A DNA stretch of 64,000 nt from NCBI GenBank assembly GCA_902490005.1, contig CABUCM010000012.1, positions 1-64,000 of the forward strand, given 5' to 3'. This document shows positions 60,408 through 64,000 of this stretch, one piece after another. Position numbers and translations under genes: made by a program. The notes beneath the pieces were generated by a model. The model was not told where the DNA came from. It saw nothing but the letters and a program-made list of their open reading frames with translations, and did not search any database. Numbering within the stretch: the first letter of the stretch is position 1; the number at the start of each line of letters is the position of its first letter. The DNA comes from an uncultured Ruminiclostridium sp. Its GTDB lineage: Bacteria; Bacillota; Clostridia; Oscillospirales; Acutalibacteraceae.

Positions 60408-60720
60408 ATTGTGTTGACGAAAAAGACACCCAGCTCTCAGCGCGAGCGCCTCCACCTGAGCAAAAGAAAAGAGCCTGAACGCGAATTGCGTCCAGACTCA
60501 GTCTGTCAAGAGGGTACAAAAAAGATGCATCTTTGACGCGAGCGCTAAGCTTCGGGTATCAGAAAAGCCCCGCACGCGAAATGCGTGTCGAGGCTCTCGA
60601 CTGTTTACCGGGTACAAAAAAGATGCCGGTTAAAACGCGGGCGGTGCATCTAGTAAAAGAAAAGAACCCGAAGCGCGTATTATCGGCACCAGGCCCTGCC
60701 TGGTGCCGATGTTAGTCCCA
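60408..60720. repeat. Tandem array of about three 98-base hairpin repeat units
   Basis: GGGTACAAAAAAGATGC occurs exactly at 60512-60528 and 60610-60626, a spacing of 98, with a diverged form (GACGAAAAAGACACC) 98 bases earlier. Between them are GCGCGAGCGC-type segments, AAAAGAAAAG, and a variable stem around GCGAATTGCGT or GCGAAATGCGT. The last unit ends in a perfect palindrome ATCGGCACCAGGC/GCCTGGTGCCGAT (60682-60710). Confidence 0.7.
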
Positions 60721-60760
60721 AACGGAGCGTAAATGCGGGGTGTTTGCACCAAAATTACCA

Positions 60761-61888
60761 TTAGAACGGTAAATCCGGATCATCAACCACAATTTTAATT
60801 GTTGCTAATCGCGTATAAATATTGGCAAATAGAAGTTTTCTTTTTGCTGGAGGCAAGCTTGTTACCAAGCTATAAAAATCGGTCATAATCTTAACGTCGA
60901 TATCTTTTCTGGTACTGTAACTATATCCTCCTGCAATGAAGCATCCGATAAGCTGACTGTTGTTCTGTATACATTCTTCAAGGGATGAATTTCTGATCAA
61001 CTCGGCCAACTTTGAAAGCGTCTGTCCGATATCGTTGAGCGGTGAGTATTTATCGGTATAGCTCGAAATATGGGAACATAATGCATTGGCAAAAATTCGA
61101 TAGCACTCTTTTTGTTCATCCGTAAAATCAATTTCACTTAACACGCCAGCAGTAATGTCTGTCATGATATCCGAAAAAGAAGAATATCGCTGATCGGGAT
61201 GGATTTTTACCATTTTCTCAATAATATGCTGGAAACGAAAATCTTTGAGCTTATCTTTTAATAAATGACGGAACAGCGTTCCTACAAAATAGATTTCTGT
61301 CCGTTCATCATATTCTTGATTAAGCTGCACTTCGTTCGGCATCTCTGTAGCAGGCCAATTTAAGAGTATACTGTTTCCGTCGTTTCTGCTGCCGTTAAGT
61401 TGCTTTCCAAAACCAAAATCGATGATTTTTGCATTTCCTTCCTTATCGATCAGAATATTGGCAGGACGAATATCCCTATGCAGGATATGGTTCTTTTCCA
61501 AGTATTCAAATGCACCGATAACATCGGTAAAAATATCTTCCCATCCTTTATCGTCCCAAGGCATTGGGTCGTATTGATCGATGCAAGTTCCATCGATATA
61601 TTCCATTTGCAAAAAGCCTGTCTTTGCCTGTGGATACAAGTAGTAATTATATATGCGTACAATGTTTGGATGGGATATGTTGAACAAGATTTTGATCTCG
61701 TCAACAAATCGCTCATAGTGTTCATCTATGTAGCGCTTGTCCTTTGGCACATACTTTTTGATTGCAAATAGCATATCCGTAGTTTCGTCTTTAAACAGGA
61801 GCGTATCTCCGGTTCCGCCTCCACCTAATACTTTTATAAAAGTAAAGTTCTTTTTTGCATCAAAGGTAATAAGATCGCCTGTATTCAT
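60761..61888 (-). CDS. Eukaryotic-type Ser/Thr protein kinase
   Basis: The 375-residue cytoplasmic protein has a full kinase domain (about residues 8-280): glycine loop LGGGGTGDT (21-29), ATP-binding Lys44 in FAIKK, catalytic HRDIRPANIL (His137, Arg138, Asp139) and DFG (157-159). The usual Lys two residues after the catalytic Asp is Arg. The C-terminal 95 residues are helical and unrecognised; no membrane or PASTA domain follows, so it is not a PrkC/Stk cell-wall kinase. A near-consensus promoter precedes it. It lies between decayed mobile DNA and an IS3-family transposase, consistent with an accessory gene. Confidence 0.88.
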   Translation of the reverse strand: MNTGDLITFDAKKNFTFIKVLGGGGTGDTLLFKDETTDMLFAIKKYVPKDKRYIDEHYERFVDEIKILFNISHPNIVRIYNYYLYPQAKTGFLQMEYIDGTCIDQYDPMPWDDKGWEDIFTDVIGAFEYLEKNHILHRDIRPANILIDKEGNAKIIDFGFGKQLNGSRNDGNSILLNWPATEMPNEVQLNQEYDERTEIYFVGTLFRHLLKDKLKDFRFQHIIEKMVKIHPDQRYSSFSDIMTDITAGVLSEIDFTDEQKECYRIFANALCSHISSYTDKYSPLNDIGQTLSKLAELIRNSSLEECIQNNSQLIGCFIAGGYSYSTRKDIDVKIMTDFYSLVTSLPPAKRKLLFANIYTRLATIKIVVDDPDLPF

Positions 61889-61924
61889 ACCGTAAAAGCC
61901 CCTTGCTGTTCGTGATTTTAAATA

Positions 61925-61953
61925 TTATACCATATATCGTTGTGATTTTCAAC
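61925..61953 (-). promoter_or_regulatory. Promoter of the Ser/Thr kinase gene
   Basis: On the minus strand TTGAAA (61953-61948) and TATAAT (61930-61925) are separated by exactly 17 bases, about 37 bases before the kinase start. Confidence 0.7.
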
Positions 61954-61970
61954 ATCTATACAATATCAAG

Positions 61971-63209
61971 GATTTTAAAGCTCCGGCGGTTTAACTATTT
62001 TATGTTATAATCTTTTTCAAGGAGATGATGGTATGAATTGTAATTATAGTGATGCTGAAAAACAAAAGATTGTTGACCGATATCAAAATGGAGAATCTGT
62101 CATAAGTCTCGTTAACGATACCGGAATACCGCGAAGTTCTATCTATGCTTGGATAAAACAAAAAGCCGATACTAAAAACGCATCAAAGAAAGTGTCGGTG
62201 AAAAACTTTCGATTACTTGAAAACAAAGTTGCTCGTCTTGAAGGAATGATTGAGATCCTACAAAATGTTAGTTGTCAAGTAAATGATCCGCTGGACATCA
62301 AACTCTATGCATTAGAAAAACTTTATGGACAATATAGTGTACATATGCTTTGCGAAGCGCTCAAAGTTCCAAGAGGAACTTTTTACAACCACATATTGCG
62401 AAACAAACGAGATAACACTTGGTATGCCAAACGCCGGGAAGAACATCGTTTGAAAATACAACAGGTTTATGATGACAGTAATCAAATCTTCGGTGCCGCT
62501 AAAATTGCCGCCGTCATGAAAGAGGAGGGCCATCGTATTTCAGTAAAAATGGTTAGGGAACTGATGCGTGATATGGGGCTTATCAGTATCAGACAGGATG
62601 CTAAAGATTTGTATGAAAAGGAGCAGCGACATTTCAAAAATTATTTAAATCAGCAATTTACAACTGTGCGGCCAAACGAAGTGTGGGTAAGCGATATCAC
62701 ATATTTCCGACTCTATAATAAAAATTATTATATTTGCGTCGTTCTTGATTTGTATGCAAGAGCTGTGATAGGATACAGAATCGGAAAAACAAACAGTACG
62801 CAGTTGGTAAAAAGTACATTTCGCATGGCATATGAAGAACGGCAACCGATATTACCGTTGACCTTTCATACTGACCGTGGAGGAAATTACAGATCAAATA
62901 CATTTTGCTCATACTTGAAATCCTTAGAAGTAACGCAGTCCTACTCCCGTGCTCATATTCCTTATGATAATTCTGTAATGGAATCCTTCTTTTCCAGCTT
63001 AAAGAGAGAAGAATTATACCGAACAAAATACCGCTCTGAAAGCAAGTTCAGAACGGCAGTAGACAAGTATATGATTATCTATAACGAACAGAGACCTCAT
63101 GCAAAGAACGGATACAAGACACCTATGAAGAAAGAACGGGATTATTACAATAAGCAAGCGCTTTTAGAGGCAAATTCAGATTAGACATAAAGGTTCGGAT
63201 TTTAAAGCT
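61971..63209. mobile_element. Insertion-sequence-like unit bounded by 13-base direct repeats
   Basis: GGATTTTAAAGCT occurs at 61971-61983 and again at 63197-63209, flanking the transposase gene on both sides. I could not find convincing terminal inverted repeats, so the true ends are uncertain and the direct repeats may be coincidental or a hallmark of insertion. Confidence 0.4.
62033..63184 (+). CDS. IS3-family (IS150-like) transposase in a single reading frame
   Basis: The 383-residue protein has an N-terminal helix-turn-helix (YQNGESVISLVNDTGIPRSSIYAWIKQ), a leucine-zipper-like helix (FRLLENKVARLEGMIEIL), and an HTH_21 region (EEHRLKIQQVYDDSNQIFGAAKIAAVMKEEGHRIS). The integrase core has the catalytic triad Asp221 (WVSDITYF), Asp281 (FHTDRGGNY) and Glu317 (VMESFFSSLKREE), a DD(35)E spacing. 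Many IS3 elements need a frameshift between orfA and orfB; here both parts are in one frame. AAGGAG lies 8 bases before the ATG. The gene looks intact. Confidence 0.93.
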   Translation: MNCNYSDAEKQKIVDRYQNGESVISLVNDTGIPRSSIYAWIKQKADTKNASKKVSVKNFRLLENKVARLEGMIEILQNVSCQVNDPLDIKLYALEKLYGQYSVHMLCEALKVPRGTFYNHILRNKRDNTWYAKRREEHRLKIQQVYDDSNQIFGAAKIAAVMKEEGHRISVKMVRELMRDMGLISIRQDAKDLYEKEQRHFKNYLNQQFTTVRPNEVWVSDITYFRLYNKNYYICVVLDLYARAVIGYRIGKTNSTQLVKSTFRMAYEERQPILPLTFHTDRGGNYRSNTFCSYLKSLEVTQSYSRAHIPYDNSVMESFFSSLKREELYRTKYRSESKFRTAVDKYMIIYNEQRPHAKNGYKTPMKKERDYYNKQALLEANSD

Positions 63210-63421
63210 TTTCTGTTTTCACCACCCTGTTTTCAACTTTTTTGATTTTCGTGTCCAGTTTCAAGATAAGGGGCGAAGCAGCTGAAATACGCATGAAATA
63301 AGGCTTTACAGTAAAAACACCTATTGATGTCCAAACCTTAAGGGTTCAGATCTCAATAGGTGTTTCAAATACCGTTTGGAATAAATTTATGAACCCAAAA
63401 TCAAAAGGAACACTCAACAAA
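63210..63421. other. Intergenic region with long hairpin
   Basis: AAACACCTATTGA (63315-63327) is the exact reverse complement of 63353-63365, with an inner AACCTTAAGGGTT stem. It can act as a terminator in either direction. No gene is seen. Confidence 0.55.
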
Positions 63422-63625
63422 ATGTGAATCCCCGGTTCAGAATAGATATATTTGATTGTTTTTACAACCCTTTTTTCTGTTTTTTGCTTTTTGATGTCCC
63501 ATTTCTATAAAAAGAGATAAATCTAGAAAAATGGCTTGAACGCTGTGTTTTAACATAGCAAAAGAGGTCGGAATCTGAATTGTCTCATTTTTAAATTCCA
63601 AGTTTCGACTTCTATTCAACTCAAT
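63422..63625 (-). repeat. Structured repeat R1, copy C
   Basis: On the minus strand a stem built from AGAAGTCGAAAC and GATTCCGACCTCT surrounds the conserved TTGGAATTTAAAAATGAGACAAT-like loop (about 23 bases, diverged). It is followed by the TTTTTATAGAAATGGGACAT segment shared with copy B at 40.5 kb. Confidence 0.6.
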
Positions 63626-63754
63626 TGGTCTAACATAATTGGTTCAATCCACACTGGAGCTTGCGCCTCTTTTATCTCATAAGCGCACGATTTCGGAGTC
63701 AAATCGGACAAAACAACTCCATTAGCGCACATATAGTTGGGATTATTCCAATCA

Positions 63755-63994
63755 GTTATTTCCTCGTTTCAATCGCCCCCATATCCAAAAAAACCGGGTT
63801 CCGTCTTCCGTAACAGCCGGCAAACACTTATTCTGCCAATCCCAAACAAATCCCCCCTGGAAAATTTCATATTTCTCAGTTAAATAACGGAATTGATCCA
63901 TTCCTCCCGTCGTATTGGAAATCTGATAAGCATATTCTACCATTGCGATTGGACGCCAGTCCCGGTTATCACCAATCATGTCTAAGTTGATTCA
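63755..63994 (-). pseudogene. GH2 beta-galactosidase (lacZ-like) relic
   Basis: The minus-strand frame reads RPIAMVEYAYQISNTTGG, matching the LacZ nucleophile region (EYAHAMGNSNGG), then YEIFQGGFVWDW, a hallmark LacZ segment. After CLPAVTEDGTRFF a seven-T run shifts the frame: the expected GYGGD is in the next phase and meets TGA directly. An in-frame TGA at 63992-63994 also precedes the fragment, and the window ends there. The gene is therefore broken on both sides. Confidence 0.75.
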
Positions 63995-64000
63995 AAAATC

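Noticed and set aside
60408..60720. Possible CRISPR array
   Set aside because: The repeat is 17 exact bases with a 98-base period and the intervening sequences are related hairpins, not unique spacers; no cas gene is nearby.

Overview
The window looks like a chromosomal segment of an anaerobic gut-type Firmicute (Clostridia, probably Oscillospiraceae/Ruminococcaceae-like). This is inferred from the strong AAGGAGG ribosome-binding sites, frequent TTG starts, YesM/YesN two-component regulation of sugar ABC importers, many isolated carbohydrate-utilisation clusters, DUF815 and SWIM proteins, and the absence of respiratory genes. Family names are from my own reading of the protein sequences; no database search was run.

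Layout. 0.2-1.5 kb: two small regulators (HxlR, RpiR). 1.8-16.4 kb: a sugar locus. A YesM-type kinase and YesN-type AraC regulator (+) sit beside an aldose epimerase (-). Facing them is a long (-) operon: binding lipoprotein, two permeases, a six-hairpin-type glycosidase, a fucose/arabinose-isomerase-like enzyme, an unusual mannose-6-phosphate-isomerase fusion and a ROK kinase. 17.1-19.1 kb: SIMPL and SWIM proteins and a tRNA-Thr(CGT). 19.2-28.1 kb (+): XRE regulator, copper-export operon (copA with a fused copZ-like domain, then csoR), a PRTase-like protein, a DUF815 ATPase with a binding-protein/peptidoglycan-binding lipoprotein, YihY and an esterase. 28.2-30.0 kb: DUF4432 epimerase-like enzyme, a lone Hpt protein and a broken receiver domain.

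30.2-37.8 kb is the most unusual block. It is a five-gene (-) operon encoding three different dynamin-like GTPases, an M48 zinc metallopeptidase and a triple zinc-ribbon protein with a possible PH/GRAM-like tail. It is divergent from a membrane-anchored or secreted protein containing an Asn/Asp repeat tract. I propose this operon as the candidate undescribed system (membrane remodelling, stress or phage defence); its function is not shown by the sequence.

40.7-57.5 kb: a second sugar locus. A (-) operon runs GH38 alpha-mannosidase, FucU mutarotase, Hyi-like isomerase, a complete 2-oxoacid dehydrogenase complex (E1alpha, E1beta, E2, E3) and a zinc alcohol dehydrogenase. Opposite it are a (+) ABC importer, a GntR/LacI-type repressor and an unrecognised TIM-barrel-like hydrolase. 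The divergent promoters between GH38 and the importer are near consensus and carry inverted TTGTGCAA half-sites.

57.5-64 kb is decayed accessory DNA: a GntR gene with an in-frame stop, a frameshifted ParM-like relic, a tRNA 3'-half relic, a eukaryotic-type Ser/Thr kinase, an IS3-family transposase and a lacZ relic. Families of intergenic hairpin repeats recur at 18.8, 40.2-40.7 and 59.5-63.6 kb.
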